Positions 29,802 through 38,822 of a stretch of 64,000 nucleotides of DNA are shown here, one piece after another. Each line of letters begins with the position of its first letter. Positions within the stretch are counted from its first letter, which is position 1. Source of the DNA: Pseudomonas cavernicola (GTDB lineage: Bacteria; Pseudomonadota; Gammaproteobacteria; Pseudomonadales; Pseudomonadaceae); contig NZ_QYUR01000002.1 in NCBI RefSeq assembly GCF_003596405.1, positions 1,690,501 to 1,754,500 on the forward strand, in the 5' to 3' direction. Position numbers and translations under genes: made by a program. The notes beneath the pieces were generated by a model. It was given only the letters and a program-made list of their open reading frames with translations, was not told the DNA's origin and did not search any database.

Positions 29802-32099
29802 ATGCAAGCAGCCAAGCCGTTATTCGACTATCCCAAATACTGGGCCGAATGTTTCGGGCCCGCACCTTTCCTGCCGATGAGCCGGGAAGAGATGGATCAG
29901 CTTGGCTGGGATTCTTGCGACATCATCATCGTCACCGGCGATGCCTACGTCGATCACCCGTCCTTCGGCATGGCTATCATCGGCCGCCTGCTCGAGGCCC
30001 AGGGCTTCCGCGTGGGCATCATCGCGCAGCCGAACTGGCAGTCGAAAGACGACTTCATGAAGCTCGGCGAGCCGAACCTGTTCTTCGGCGTCGCGGCCGG
30101 CAACATGGATTCGATGATCAACCGCTACACCGCCGACAAGAAAATCCGTTCCGACGACGCCTACACCCCAGGCGGTTTGGCCGGTAAGCGTCCGGATCGC
30201 GCCAGCCTGGTGTATAGCCAGCGCTGCAAGGAAGCCTACAAGCACGTGCCCATCGTCCTTGGTGGCATCGAGGCCTCCTTGCGCCGCATCGCCCATTACG
30301 ATTACTGGCAGGATAAGGTTCGCCACTCGATCCTGATCGACGCCTGCGCCGACATTCTGCTTTACGGCAACGCCGAGCGCGCCATCGTCGAGGTCGCCCA
30401 GCGCCTGTCCTACGGTCAGAAGATCGAAGAGATCACCGATATCCGCGGCACCGCCTTTATCCGTCGGGATACCCCTGAGGGCTGGTTCGAGATCGACTCC
30501 ACCCGCATCGACCGTCCGGGCAAGATCGACAAGATCATCAATCCCTACGTTAACACTCAGGATACCCAGGCCTGCGCCATCGAGCAGGAAAAGGGCCCGG
30601 TGGAAGATCCGCAGGAAGCCAAGGTCGTGCAGTTGCTGCCGAACCCCCGGTTGACCCGCGACAAGACCGTGATCCGCCTGCCGTCCTTCGAAAAGGTCCG
30701 CGGGGATTCGGTGCTCTACGCTCACGCCAACCGCGTGCTGCACCTGGAAACCAACCCGGGCAACGCCCGTGCGCTGGTGCAGAAGCATGGCGAGGTGGAT
30801 GTCTGGTTCAACCCGCCACCCATCCCGATGACCACCGAAGAGATGGACTACGTGTTCGGCATGCCCTATGCGCGCATTCCGCACCCCGCGTACGGCAAGG
30901 AGAAAATCCCGGCCTACGACATGATCCGTTTCTCGGTGAACATCATGCGCGGCTGCTTCGGTGGCTGTACCTTCTGCTCGATCACCGAGCACGAAGGGCG
31001 GATCATCCAGAACCGCTCAGAAGAGTCGATCATTCGCGAGATCGAAGAGATTCGCGACAAGGTCCCCGGCTTCACCGGCGTTATCTCCGATCTTGGCGGG
31101 CCGACCGCGAACATGTACCGCATCGCCTGCAAGAGCCCGGAGATCGAGTCCGCTTGTCGCAAGCCTTCGTGCGTGTTCCCGGGCATCTGCGAGAACCTGA
31201 ATACCGACCACTCGTCGTTGATCCAGCTGTATCGCAGCGCCCGCGCACTGCCGGGCGTGAAGAAGATCCTGATCGCCTCGGGCCTGCGTTACGACCTGGC
31301 GGTCGAGTCGCCGGAGTATGTGAAAGAGCTGGTCACCCACCACGTCGGTGGCTACCTGAAGATCGCCCCGGAACACACCGAGGAAGGTCCGCTCAACAAG
31401 ATGATGAAGCCGGGCATCGGCAGCTATGACAAGTTTAAGCGGATGTTCGAGAAGTACTCGAAAGAGGCCGGTAAAGAGCAGTATCTGATCCCGTATTTCA
31501 TCGCCGCGCATCCTGGCACCACCGACGAGGACATGATGAATCTCGCCTTGTGGCTGAAGAGCAGTGGCTTCCGGGCGGACCAGGTGCAGGCGTTTTATCC
31601 CTCGCCGATGGCCACCGCCACCGCCATGTACCACTCCGGGAAGAACCCGCTGCGTAAGGTCACTTACAAGAGTGACACGGTGAATATCGTCAAGAGCGAG
31701 CAGCAGCGCCGTCTGCATAAGGCCTTCCTGCGCTACCACGATCCGAAGGGCTGGCCGATGCTGCGTGAGGCGTTGACCAACATGGGCCGTGCCGACCTGA
31801 TCGGTCCCGGCAAGAACCAGCTGATTCCGCTGCATCAGCCGGCCACCGACAGCTATCAAAGTGCTCGTCGCAAGAACTCGACACCGGCTGGCAGCCACAA
31901 GGTCGGTAAGACTCAGGCGCTACTGACCCAGCACACGGGCTTGCCGCCGCGCGGAAGTGATGGCAGCAACCCGTGGGACAAGCGCGAGGCCGCCAAAGCT
32001 GCCGCTTTCGCCAAGGGTAAAGAAGAAGCCAAGGCGCGCGCGGATGCGAGCAAGGGTAAAGGCAAGAAGCCTGTGAAACGGCCAGTCGTACCGCGCTAA
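29802..32099 (+). CDS. YgiQ-family radical SAM protein
   Basis: Large radical-SAM protein of unknown substrate. An N-terminal cobalamin-binding-like region (about residues 35-120) includes [20 protein letters not shown]. The radical SAM domain has the cluster motif CFGGCTFCS at about residues 385-393. The Lys/Ala-rich C-terminus (about 700-765) looks disordered. 765 aa, typical for YgiQ. It stands alone between alr and a strong terminator. The biochemical role of this family is not established, so no function is assigned. Confidence 0.9.
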   Translation: MQAAKPLFDYPKYWAECFGPAPFLPMSREEMDQLGWDSCDIIIVTGDAYVDHPSFGMAIIGRLLEAQGFRVGIIAQPNWQSKDDFMKLGEPNLFFGVAAGNMDSMINRYTADKKIRSDDAYTPGGLAGKRPDRASLVYSQRCKEAYKHVPIVLGGIEASLRRIAHYDYWQDKVRHSILIDACADILLYGNAERAIVEVAQRLSYGQKIEEITDIRGTAFIRRDTPEGWFEIDSTRIDRPGKIDKIINPYVNTQDTQACAIEQEKGPVEDPQEAKVVQLLPNPRLTRDKTVIRLPSFEKVRGDSVLYAHANRVLHLETNPGNARALVQKHGEVDVWFNPPPIPMTTEEMDYVFGMPYARIPHPAYGKEKIPAYDMIRFSVNIMRGCFGGCTFCSITEHEGRIIQNRSEESIIREIEEIRDKVPGFTGVISDLGGPTANMYRIACKSPEIESACRKPSCVFPGICENLNTDHSSLIQLYRSARALPGVKKILIASGLRYDLAVESPEYVKELVTHHVGGYLKIAPEHTEEGPLNKMMKPGIGSYDKFKRMFEKYSKEAGKEQYLIPYFIAAHPGTTDEDMMNLALWLKSSGFRADQVQAFYPSPMATATAMYHSGKNPLRKVTYKSDTVNIVKSEQQRRLHKAFLRYHDPKGWPMLREALTNMGRADLIGPGKNQLIPLHQPATDSYQSARRKNSTPAGSHKVGKTQALLTQHTGLPPRGSDGSNPWDKREAAKAAAFAKGKEEAKARADASKGKGKKPVKRPVVPR

Positions 32100-32113
32100 T
32101 TTGCCGCGATCAG

Positions 32114-32150
32114 CAAAACGCCAGCCTTCGAGCTGGCGTTTTGCGTTTTT
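32114..32150 (+). terminator. Terminator after the YgiQ-family gene
   Basis: CAAAACGCCAGC (32114-32125) and GCTGGCGTTTTG (32132-32143) form a perfect 12 bp stem with a 6-nt loop, followed by CGTTTTT. Confidence 0.92.
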
Positions 32151-32253
32151 GCAGATTGATCTGTGCGATAGCGCGGCGTCGGCAGGGGTTGGTTTTCGTT
32201 TTAATTGGTACTATGGTACCAATATTGTGAAAAGAACCTCCGCGGAGCCTGCC

Positions 32254-33495
32254 ATGCGTATCGCCATTCTGTCCCTGCTTGCCGTATCTGTATTGCTCGC
32301 TGCCTGTGGTGAGCAAGGCAAGGCGCCGAGCACTCTGGTCGACTTCCAGAAGGAGCTGCAGGCCAAGCTGATCAAGGCTAAGGCCGGTGAGGTCATCGAG
32401 ATCCCGGCCGGCACTTACCAACTCGACCGCAGCCTGAGCCTGAAAGCCAGCGGCGTGACCATCAAGGGCGCGGGCATGGACAAGACCATCCTCAGCTTCA
32501 AGGGCCAGAAGAGCGGCGCCGAAGGATTGCTGGTGGACGCCTCGGACTTCACCATCGAAGACCTGGCGTTCGAGGACACCAAAGGCGACTCGCTGAAGGT
32601 GGTCGGTGGCAAGAACATCGTCATCCGTCGCGTGCGAACCGAGTGGACCAACGGCCCAGCGGCCGAGAACGGCGCCTACGGCATTTATCCGGTGCAGACC
32701 GAGAACACCCTGATCGATGGCGCCATCGCCATCGGCGCCTCGGATGCCGGCATTTACGTCGGTCAGTCACGCAACGTGGTGGTGCGCAACAGCCGCGCCG
32801 AGCGCAACGTCGCCGGTATCGAGATCGAGAACACTATCGGCGCAGACGTTTACGACAACATCGCCACCGGCAACACCGGCGGCATCCTCGTGTTCAATAT
32901 GCCCAACCTGCAGCAGGCTGGGCGCGCCACGCGGGTCTATCACAATCAGGTGCAGGGCAATAACCACGCTAACTTCGGCCACAAGGGCACACCGGTTGCC
33001 AGCGTGCCGGCTGGTTCTGGCGTGGTGATCAATTCCAACGACCTGGTCGAAGTCTTCGACAACGATATCGGCGAGCACAGGACCGCCAACGTAATCGTCA
33101 GCAGCTACTTCAGCACCGGTTACACCAATCTCTCCACCACCGAAGCCTTCGACCCTTATCCGGAAGGCATCTTCATCTATGGCAACCGTTTCGGGCCAGG
33201 TGGCGACAGCCCGGACAACCTCGAGCTGAAGGCGCTGAAAATCACTCAGTACGGCCTCAATGGCCGCCTGCCGGACATCCTCTGGGATGGCTACTTCAAC
33301 CCGGCAAAACTGGTGGACGGCACGCTGCCGGCGGATCTGGCGATCTGCATCGATAACGGCGAGGCTGGCTTGATCAACGTCGACGGCCCGAATGGCTACA
33401 AGAACATCAGCACCGACATGAGCAGCCACAAATGCACGCTACCCAAACTGCCGGCCATCGACCTGGCTTCGGCCAAGGCGGGGCAGGGTGCATGA
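32254..33495 (+). CDS. Parallel beta-helix repeat lipoprotein
   Basis: Predicted lipoprotein: signal peptide with lipobox LLAAC (Cys at about residue 18). A right-handed parallel beta-helix follows (about 45-300) with repeated ...NIVIRRV..., ...NVVVRNSRAERN... and ...VYDNIATGN... rungs, of the kind found in pectate-lyase-like proteins. No catalytic residues were identified. 413 aa. It overlaps the following diheme cytochrome gene by 4 bp (ATGA). I recall this pair as a conserved tandem (TIGR03805/TIGR03806 types). Function of the pair is unknown; joint export and overlap suggest one complex or pathway. Confidence 0.8.
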   Translation: MRIAILSLLAVSVLLAACGEQGKAPSTLVDFQKELQAKLIKAKAGEVIEIPAGTYQLDRSLSLKASGVTIKGAGMDKTILSFKGQKSGAEGLLVDASDFTIEDLAFEDTKGDSLKVVGGKNIVIRRVRTEWTNGPAAENGAYGIYPVQTENTLIDGAIAIGASDAGIYVGQSRNVVVRNSRAERNVAGIEIENTIGADVYDNIATGNTGGILVFNMPNLQQAGRATRVYHNQVQGNNHANFGHKGTPVASVPAGSGVVINSNDLVEVFDNDIGEHRTANVIVSSYFSTGYTNLSTTEAFDPYPEGIFIYGNRFGPGGDSPDNLELKALKITQYGLNGRLPDILWDGYFNPAKLVDGTLPADLAICIDNGEAGLINVDGPNGYKNISTDMSSHKCTLPKLPAIDLASAKAGQGA

Positions 33496-34607
33496 AGCGT
33501 TCGCTATTCCTGTTAGGTGCGTTGCTGCTTGCCGCTTGCGGTAAACAGCCGGCGCCGTTGTACCTGCCGGAAGGCGACAAGTATCCGCAAACGCTGAGCG
33601 AATGGGGCCTGCTCAAGCTCGGCGACGGCCACCTGCAAGCGGCCGCCGAGGTGTTGCCCTATGACCTCAATACACCGTTGTTTACCGACTACGCGCACAA
33701 GCTGCGCACGGTCTGGATGCCGGCGGGCGAGTCGGCGCAGTACGCGGAGGAGCATTTCGACTACCCCGTTGGCACTGTGCTGAGCAAAACCTTCTATTAC
33801 CCGAAGGATCAGCAGGGCCGCCTGCGGCAAAGCAACCTCGATGATCGTGACCCGAAAAATGGCCTGACTCTGGCGCGGGTGCAGTTGATCGAAACGCGCA
33901 TCCTGCTCAAGCAGAAAACCGGCTGGGTGGCATTGCCTTACGTGTGGGACGCGCAGCAGAAGGAGGCGCATCTGGAATGGGCCGGCGAGAGCCAGACGCT
34001 GAGCCTGCTCGATGATCAAGATCGGGCGCTGGCCGTCGACTACCAGGTGCCGGACGCCAACCAATGCGCCGGCTGCCATGAGGAGCGGCATGGTGAGGGC
34101 AGCAACCCGCTGGGCCCGAAAGCGCGTCATCTGAATAAGGATTTCGTCTACGCCGAGGGCTCGGACAATCAGCTCAAGCAGTGGCAGCAACGCGGCCTGC
34201 TCAAAGGCTTGCCGGTCGAATTTGCTGGCGTGCCACAGAACGCGTTGTGGGGCCATCCGCGCGAAGGCGAGAGCCTGGAGCGACAGGCGCGCAGTTACCT
34301 CGATGCCAACTGCGCGCACTGCCACAATCCCAAGGGGCCGGCGCGAACTTCCGGATTGCTGCTCGATCCAGCGACGCCGTTGGGTATTCCGGTCGGCCTG
34401 TGCAAGCAACCAGTGGCGGCGGGCAAAGGCTCGGGCGATCGGCTGGTGGATATCCACCCCGGCCATCCCGAGAAGTCCGTGCTGATCTATCGAGTGGAAA
34501 GCGTCGACCCCAGCGTGATGATGCCGGAACTCGGCCGCTCGGTCGTGCATCAGGAAGGGGGTGAGTTGCTCACCCGCTGGATCGTCAGCCTTGACGGCGG
34601 TTGCTGA
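33492..34607 (+). CDS. SO2930-family diheme c-type cytochrome lipoprotein
   Basis: Exported protein with lipobox LLAAC (Cys about residue 16) and two heme-c motifs, CAGCHEE (about residues 195-201) and CAHCHNP (about 275-281). 371 aa. It fits the SO2930-like family (TIGR03806) that accompanies the beta-helix lipoprotein. Heme attachment implies a periplasmic or outer-membrane redox role; substrate unknown. The start ATG 33492 is embedded in the stop of the upstream gene; an earlier in-frame ATG at 33432 lies wholly inside that gene and lacks a signal peptide at its start. Confidence 0.82.
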   Translation: MKRSLFLLGALLLAACGKQPAPLYLPEGDKYPQTLSEWGLLKLGDGHLQAAAEVLPYDLNTPLFTDYAHKLRTVWMPAGESAQYAEEHFDYPVGTVLSKTFYYPKDQQGRLRQSNLDDRDPKNGLTLARVQLIETRILLKQKTGWVALPYVWDAQQKEAHLEWAGESQTLSLLDDQDRALAVDYQVPDANQCAGCHEERHGEGSNPLGPKARHLNKDFVYAEGSDNQLKQWQQRGLLKGLPVEFAGVPQNALWGHPREGESLERQARSYLDANCAHCHNPKGPARTSGLLLDPATPLGIPVGLCKQPVAAGKGSGDRLVDIHPGHPEKSVLIYRVESVDPSVMMPELGRSVVHQEGGELLTRWIVSLDGGC

Positions 34608-34701
34608 CGGCCTTGCGCAGAGGCGTGTCGTGAGCCGCCTGTGCAGCCCAGCAAGAGAGGTACTGCGGGCATTGGCATAACCTCAACCCTGACCCGGGGA
34701 T

Positions 34702-34975
34702 TAGGTTCCGTACGGAAAGTGCCGGCGGGCTTCGCGCATGATGCTGCGTTAAACACAGGCTCAGCAGGCAGCTTGTTGCTAACGCGCTCTAGCGCGGCCT
34801 CGAAGGGGCGAGCGAAGCGAGTCATGCTCATTTACAGCGCGTAAACTGCGCTTCTTCGCCTGTTTTGACTCGCTGGAGCTCGCCCTTCGGGCCAGCCGGC
34901 GGCTGTTACTCCGCTCCGCTCCGCTGCGTTGCGCCTTGCCTGATCTTCGCTCGGCGACTTTTCATACAGAACCTA
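34702..34975. repeat. Inverted-repeat-bounded intergenic module, 274 bp
   Basis: Ends 34702-34720 (TAGGTTCCGTACGGAAAGT) and 34957-34975 are inverted copies at about 16 of 19 positions. The interior is a mosaic. One part (34741-34762 and 34823-34864) is the reverse complement of the module at 26.7 kb. Another (34868-34930) is the reverse complement of the segment near 57521-57580. The right end overlaps the stop codon of the small minus-strand gene that follows. No coding potential was seen in 34608-34972. Confidence 0.7.
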
Positions 34976-35155
34976 GGCGCTAGGGGTTGCGTCTGCCGGC
35001 GCTTGATCAGTAGCTTCGTCAGTGGACGACTCGGCTTGCTCCAGTTGCGCCTGCTCGGCCTGAGCGGCGTTTTTGCGCTGCAGTTTTTCCTCTTTCTTCT
35101 GCTCTTTGGCGAGATCGCGCTGACGCTTGGCGAAGGAATAATTAGGTTTGGCCAT
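34973..35155 (-). CDS. Small conserved charged protein, unknown function
   Basis: 60 aa protein, MAKPNYSFAKRQRDLAKEQK at the start, then Lys/Glu/Gln-rich and predicted helical or coiled-coil. The second half is Ala/Glu/Thr-rich and acidic. I recall short proteins with this N-terminus as widely conserved hypothetical proteins in pseudomonads. GAGAGGA stands just upstream of the ATG on the minus strand. Its TAG stop lies within the terminal repeat of the adjoining module, so the C-terminus may have been set by that insertion. Confidence 0.7.
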   Translation of the reverse strand: MAKPNYSFAKRQRDLAKEQKKEEKLQRKNAAQAEQAQLEQAESSTDEATDQAPADATPSA

Positions 35156-35506
35156 TGGTGATCCTCTCTCGTGGGGGCGATGTTGTTGTGGATTATGCCA
35201 GTGAGTCCTTTGACTTTGGGGTGTTCTCGACGATTCGCCCCGATTAAAACGTAATTATCCGCCTAGCAAGCCCCGAACGCTCCGACTACTTCACCTCAGC
35301 AGGTACATCCGGGCGGAGCGGCAACGCGCTGTTGTCGCTTGCCGGGCGCGGGTGCTGATGGATTTGCCTGGGTTTATCGCTGCGCAGCCCTGCCAACGGC
35401 TTTGCAAACCGCTCTACGGGCTTATCCGCGCTGCTTAATTTTCCAGCCAACCTGCGGTTGTCGTGCTAGCTTTTTTGAGTCATTCCCAAGCACTAGGCGC
35501 ATAACC

Positions 35507-36355
35507 ATGGACGAAACAACGATCGTTAATGTGGGTACGGAAAAATTCAACTCGCTGGTCAACCTGGCTTCGCAGTACGGCGCGGCGTTTGCCATCAAGA
35601 TTCTCTCGGCGATTGCGTTCTGGGTGATCGGCCGCTGGCTGATCGGTTTCGCCGTCGGCCTGGTGCAGAAGTCATTGGGCCGGCAGAAGGTCGACCCGAC
35701 CGTGCTGCGCTATGTCGGCTCCTTTATCACCGTGACACTGAACATCATCTTGGTGATCGGCATCCTCGGTTTCTTCGGGGTGCAGACTACGACCTTCGCG
35801 GCGTTGCTGGCGGCGGTCGGCCTGGCCATCGGTATGGCCTGGTCTGGGCTGCTGGCGAACCTGGCGGCGGGCGGTTTTATCATCGTGCTGCGGCCGTTCA
35901 AGGTTGGCGATTTCATCAGCGCCGGTGGCGTGACCGGCACAGTGGTCGAAATCGGCCTGTTCGTCACCGCGATCAACACCCCGGACAACGTGTTGACCTT
36001 GGTCGGCAATAACAAGATCTTCGCCGACAACATCCAGAACTACTCGCACAACACCTTCCGCCGGGTGGAGTTGAAGGCGCAGCTGTCGGGTGCGGCGGAC
36101 TATCAGACGGCCATCGAGTTGCTGAAGAGTCGTATCGCCGCGATCCCCAACGTCCTGGCCGAGCCTGCGGTAGATGTCGAGATCCTCGAGATCAATCTGG
36201 TCGGCCCGGTGCTGGCGGTGCGCCCGTATTGCCATAACGACCAGTACTGGCAGGTGTATTTCGACACCAACAAGATGATCAAAGATGCCCTCGGCAAAGG
36301 CGGCTTCCCGGCGCCAATGCCGGCGCAGACGGTGATCATGCAACAAGCGAGCTAG
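35507..36355 (+). CDS. mscS: Small-conductance mechanosensitive channel (MscS family)
   Basis: Inner-membrane heptameric channel that releases solutes during hypo-osmotic shock. Three hydrophobic segments lie at about residues 20-45, 62-85 and 90-127. The third is the Gly/Ala-rich pore helix (LLAAVGLAIGMAWSGLLANL). The cytoplasmic beta domain begins at FKVGDFISAGGVTGTVVEIG and is followed by the alpha/beta cage. 282 aa, close to the MscS type length. ATG 35507; upstream in-frame starts give an implausible extension. The 351 bp upstream (35156-35506) contains no gene and no clear promoter. Confidence 0.93.
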   Translation: MDETTIVNVGTEKFNSLVNLASQYGAAFAIKILSAIAFWVIGRWLIGFAVGLVQKSLGRQKVDPTVLRYVGSFITVTLNIILVIGILGFFGVQTTTFAALLAAVGLAIGMAWSGLLANLAAGGFIIVLRPFKVGDFISAGGVTGTVVEIGLFVTAINTPDNVLTLVGNNKIFADNIQNYSHNTFRRVELKAQLSGAADYQTAIELLKSRIAAIPNVLAEPAVDVEILEINLVGPVLAVRPYCHNDQYWQVYFDTNKMIKDALGKGGFPAPMPAQTVIMQQAS

Positions 36356-36428
36356 TTGCAGGCTGGGCAGGAGGGCTGTGTACGGCGCAATTAACCGAGG
36401 GGCATGGCGCCGTATGCAGGGTAATGGG

Positions 36429-37295
36429 CTATTGCATTGACCCGGGGAAGGTCTGATCCGAGACAATCAGGCCTTTGACCAGGGTTCTAACCTGCTTATC
36501 CAGCTGTTGAAACTGGCCCAGTCGAGACGTTTCGAACTCGTAAGTCAGGACTAGATTCTTATCCAGCATGCTGTTGGCCCGGCACCATCTGAACGCGGCT
36601 TGCGGGTCAATGTCGCAGACCATGTAGAGCAATTCCGCGGTCTGCCCAGGCTTGGCAATCAGCAACTGTTGATTGCTCCAGGCCGAGCCTTTTGCCGGCG
36701 GCGGGGCGGTGCGGAAGATGCGAAAGCCATCCGCGGCGTTGGGTACTTCCTCGGTGAAAATATCGCCGGTCTCGTAGTTGAGGCCTCTTTCCACGGGCGT
36801 GTTGCCACACAAGTCGTCCTGGCAGCTAGGCTGACCCACGTCGAGCGTCAGGCTCAGTCTGATTTTGACCCGTTGTTTTAACGGGTGTCGGGCGGTTGGC
36901 GTTCTTCGCGGGCTAGCGCCGCCCGCATTCAGCTGCTGCATCCACAGGCTCAGTGGCACTAAGTCAGGACCGCCGGCATCAAACTCAATGTCGTGCTGCG
37001 GCTTCTCGTGGATGTATGGCGTCCAACTCAGATAGGCGCGCGGGATGTCCAACTTGACGATCCGCCGTGCGCTGCCTTCAGACGTCGCGATGAACTCACT
37101 GCCCTTGGCCGTGCCGGTCGACAGCGTGATGTGCACGAGATCAAGGCTGGCCGAACGTGAGGCCAGAGGGCAGCCAGGCGGGTAGACGGAGCAGGCGAAG
37201 TCGCTATAGCCCGGCCACAGGAGTTTTCCTGCAAGCCAGACCAGCAGGGCGACTAGCAGCACGCCGCCGCTCAGCAGGAGGTTTCTTTTACTCAT
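36429..37295 (-). CDS. Membrane-anchored protein of unknown function
   Basis: 288 aa with an N-terminal hydrophobic segment (about residues 5-24, LLLSGGVLLVALLVWLAG) and a hydrophilic extracytoplasmic remainder holding several Cys residues (positions near 35, 42, and the later CQDDLCG). I do not recognise the family. ATG 37295 was chosen over one 27 bp upstream because a lysine/arginine-rich start directly precedes the hydrophobic segment. It converges with mscS and lies upstream of, but is not tightly linked to, the LOG gene. An envelope role is possible; immunity-protein-like architecture cannot be excluded. Confidence 0.7.
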   Translation of the reverse strand: MSKRNLLLSGGVLLVALLVWLAGKLLWPGYSDFACSVYPPGCPLASRSASLDLVHITLSTGTAKGSEFIATSEGSARRIVKLDIPRAYLSWTPYIHEKPQHDIEFDAGGPDLVPLSLWMQQLNAGGASPRRTPTARHPLKQRVKIRLSLTLDVGQPSCQDDLCGNTPVERGLNYETGDIFTEEVPNAADGFRIFRTAPPPAKGSAWSNQQLLIAKPGQTAELLYMVCDIDPQAAFRWCRANSMLDKNLVLTYEFETSRLGQFQQLDKQVRTLVKGLIVSDQTFPGSMQ

Positions 37296-37341
37296 GGCAT
37301 GCAACCCCTCTGGGCCGCCCATCCGTGTTCAGGCATCTGCG

Positions 37342-37929
37342 TCAGCTCGGCTTACGATCCACCCACTTGGGCTCGACGGCCGGCTGCCAGTTGCCCAGCG
37401 CTGCCAGCAGCTCAGACGGTGACTCGTTGATCTGCAGCATGGCGCGATGATGGTCGCGGACGAAGCGCTCGACGACCAGATGGTCGAGGAAGTCGTTGAG
37501 CTTGGCGTAGAAGCCGTTCACTTCCAGCAGCCCGAGCGGCTTGCTGTGGTAGCCGAGTTGGCCCCAGGTCCAGACCTCGAAGAGTTCTTCCAGGGTGCCG
37601 AGGCCGCCGGGCAGCGCGATAAAGGCGTCGCTGAGCTCCGCCATACGCGCCTTGCGCGCGTGCATGCCGTCGACCACTTCCAGGCGGGTCAGGCCTTTGT
37701 GGCCGATCTCGGCTTCTTCCAGGCTCTGCGGGATGATGCCGATGACTTCGCCGCCGGCGGCGAGGGCGGCATCTGCCACGATGCCCATCAGGCCCACGGC
37801 GCTGCCGCCGTAGATCAGACGGATGTTACGTTCGGCCAAGCAGCGGCCGAGGGCGATGGCGGCTTCGCGATAAACCGGGTTGGCACCGGGGCTGGCACCG
37901 CAGAACACGCATATGGAACGCAGGGACAT
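37342..37929 (-). CDS. LOG-family protein (cytokinin riboside 5'-monophosphate phosphoribohydrolase type)
   Basis: Rossmann-fold hydrolase of the LONELY GUY family, often mislabelled lysine decarboxylase. [10 protein letters not shown] is at the N-terminus (about residues 6-15), [10 protein letters not shown] near 40-49, and the signature [12 protein letters not shown] near 107-118 with the catalytic Glu. 195 aa from the second of two adjacent ATGs. GGAG stands 7 nt before that ATG and 4 nt before the first. The activity would release nucleobase from a nucleoside monophosphate; the physiological substrate is uncertain. Confidence 0.88.
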   Translation of the reverse strand: MSLRSICVFCGASPGANPVYREAAIALGRCLAERNIRLIYGGSAVGLMGIVADAALAAGGEVIGIIPQSLEEAEIGHKGLTRLEVVDGMHARKARMAELSDAFIALPGGLGTLEELFEVWTWGQLGYHSKPLGLLEVNGFYAKLNDFLDHLVVERFVRDHHRAMLQINESPSELLAALGNWQPAVEPKWVDRKPS

Positions 37930-37990
37930 CATCTACTCCGCGGGTTGAGAATGCTCACAGAGTAATGGCTGCGGTGTCGGCGACCAAGCA

Positions 37991-38071
37991 CTAGGCGGGG
38001 TGTCGTTCATCCGGGCAGGTACCACTGGCGCCGCAGGCATAGGCGGCGAGCAGGCTTTGCAGAAAGTTCAT
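37991..38071 (-). CDS. Possible 26-residue protein between the LOG gene and azurin
   Basis: ATG at 38071 is preceded by GAGG with 8-nt spacing on the minus strand. It opens a 26-codon frame beginning MNFLQSLLAAYACG and ending at a TAG. Two cysteines flank a Gly/Ala/Ser/Thr stretch. Too short for composition tests. The good ribosome binding site is the only support. Confidence 0.3.
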   Translation of the reverse strand: MNFLQSLLAAYACGASGTCPDERHPA

Positions 38072-38319
38072 GGTGAATACCTCGCGGGTCGGTGAATGCG
38101 GCCATGCTAAGCCCGCCGCTGGCGCCAGTCCGGTTGATTGTCTCGATGGCGGCAATAGCTCGGTCCGGCCTCATTGGCTGCGCCCTGGTCATTCCGGAAC
38201 CGACCCCGGCAGGCAGAGTCCGGAAAGCTGCGGTCTGTTGCCGCAGGTCATGGGAACTCGCTGGCGACTCAGGCAGTCTCCCCTTTGGGCCTGTTGCCCA
38301 GACCGCCAAGGAGATTCCC

Positions 38320-38769
38320 ATGATTCGCAAGCTCGTCGTTGCATCCGTGCTGGCCCTGCTCAGTGCGCCCCTGCTGGCTGCTGAATGTTCGGTGGAGGTG
38401 CAAGGCACTGACCAGATGACTTTCGATGTCAAAGAGATCAAGGTCAGCAAAAGCTGCAAAACCTTCACCGTGAACCTCAAGCACGCCGGCCAGTTGCCGA
38501 AGAACGTGATGGGCCACAACTGGGTTCTGAGCAAAGCCGCCGATTTGAGCGGGATCGCCGCTGATGGCATCGCCGCTGGCGTGGACAAGAATTACCTGAA
38601 ACCCGATGACGCCCGCGTGATCGCCCACACCAAGCTGGTCGGTGGCGGCGAGTCGGACTCGGTGAGCTTCGATGTAGCGAAGCTGGCCACCGGCGAAAGC
38701 TATGAGTTCTTCTGCTCCTTCCCAGGGCATTCGTCGCTGATGAAGGGCGCCGTGACCCTGGTCGACTGA
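38320..38769 (+). CDS. azu: Azurin
   Basis: Periplasmic type I blue-copper electron carrier. The signal peptide [20 protein letters not shown] is cleaved before AECSVEVQG, leaving a mature protein of 129 residues. Copper ligands are visible by alignment to azurin: Gly45-His46 in VMGHNW, Cys112 in [14 protein letters not shown], His117 and Met121 in the same segment. Cys3-Cys26 can form the disulfide. ATG 38320 follows AAGGAG; the 220 bp upstream holds no gene and no clear Anr box. A strong terminator follows. Confidence 0.97.
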   Translation: MIRKLVVASVLALLSAPLLAAECSVEVQGTDQMTFDVKEIKVSKSCKTFTVNLKHAGQLPKNVMGHNWVLSKAADLSGIAADGIAAGVDKNYLKPDDARVIAHTKLVGGGESDSVSFDVAKLATGESYEFFCSFPGHSSLMKGAVTLVD

Positions 38770-38785
38770 TCGCCGCAGGTAAAGC

Positions 38786-38813
38786 AAAGGCCGCTTTTTC
38801 GAGAGCGGCCTTT
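38786..38813. terminator. Terminator between azu and the DUF1338 gene
   Basis: AAAGGCCGCT (38786-38795) and AGCGGCCTTT (38804-38813) form a perfect 10 bp stem with an 8-nt loop between two convergent genes. It can work in both directions. Confidence 0.85.
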
Positions 38814-38822
38814 CTGCTTGTG

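Noticed and set aside
36429..37295. Assignment as a type VI secretion immunity protein
   Set aside because: The membrane-anchored architecture would allow it, but there is no adjacent effector or VgrG gene and no recognised motif.
38110..38319. Anr/Fnr box upstream of azurin
   Set aside because: The best candidate, TTGATTGTCTCGAT near 38133, matches only the left half of TTGAT-N4-ATCAA. Too weak to annotate.
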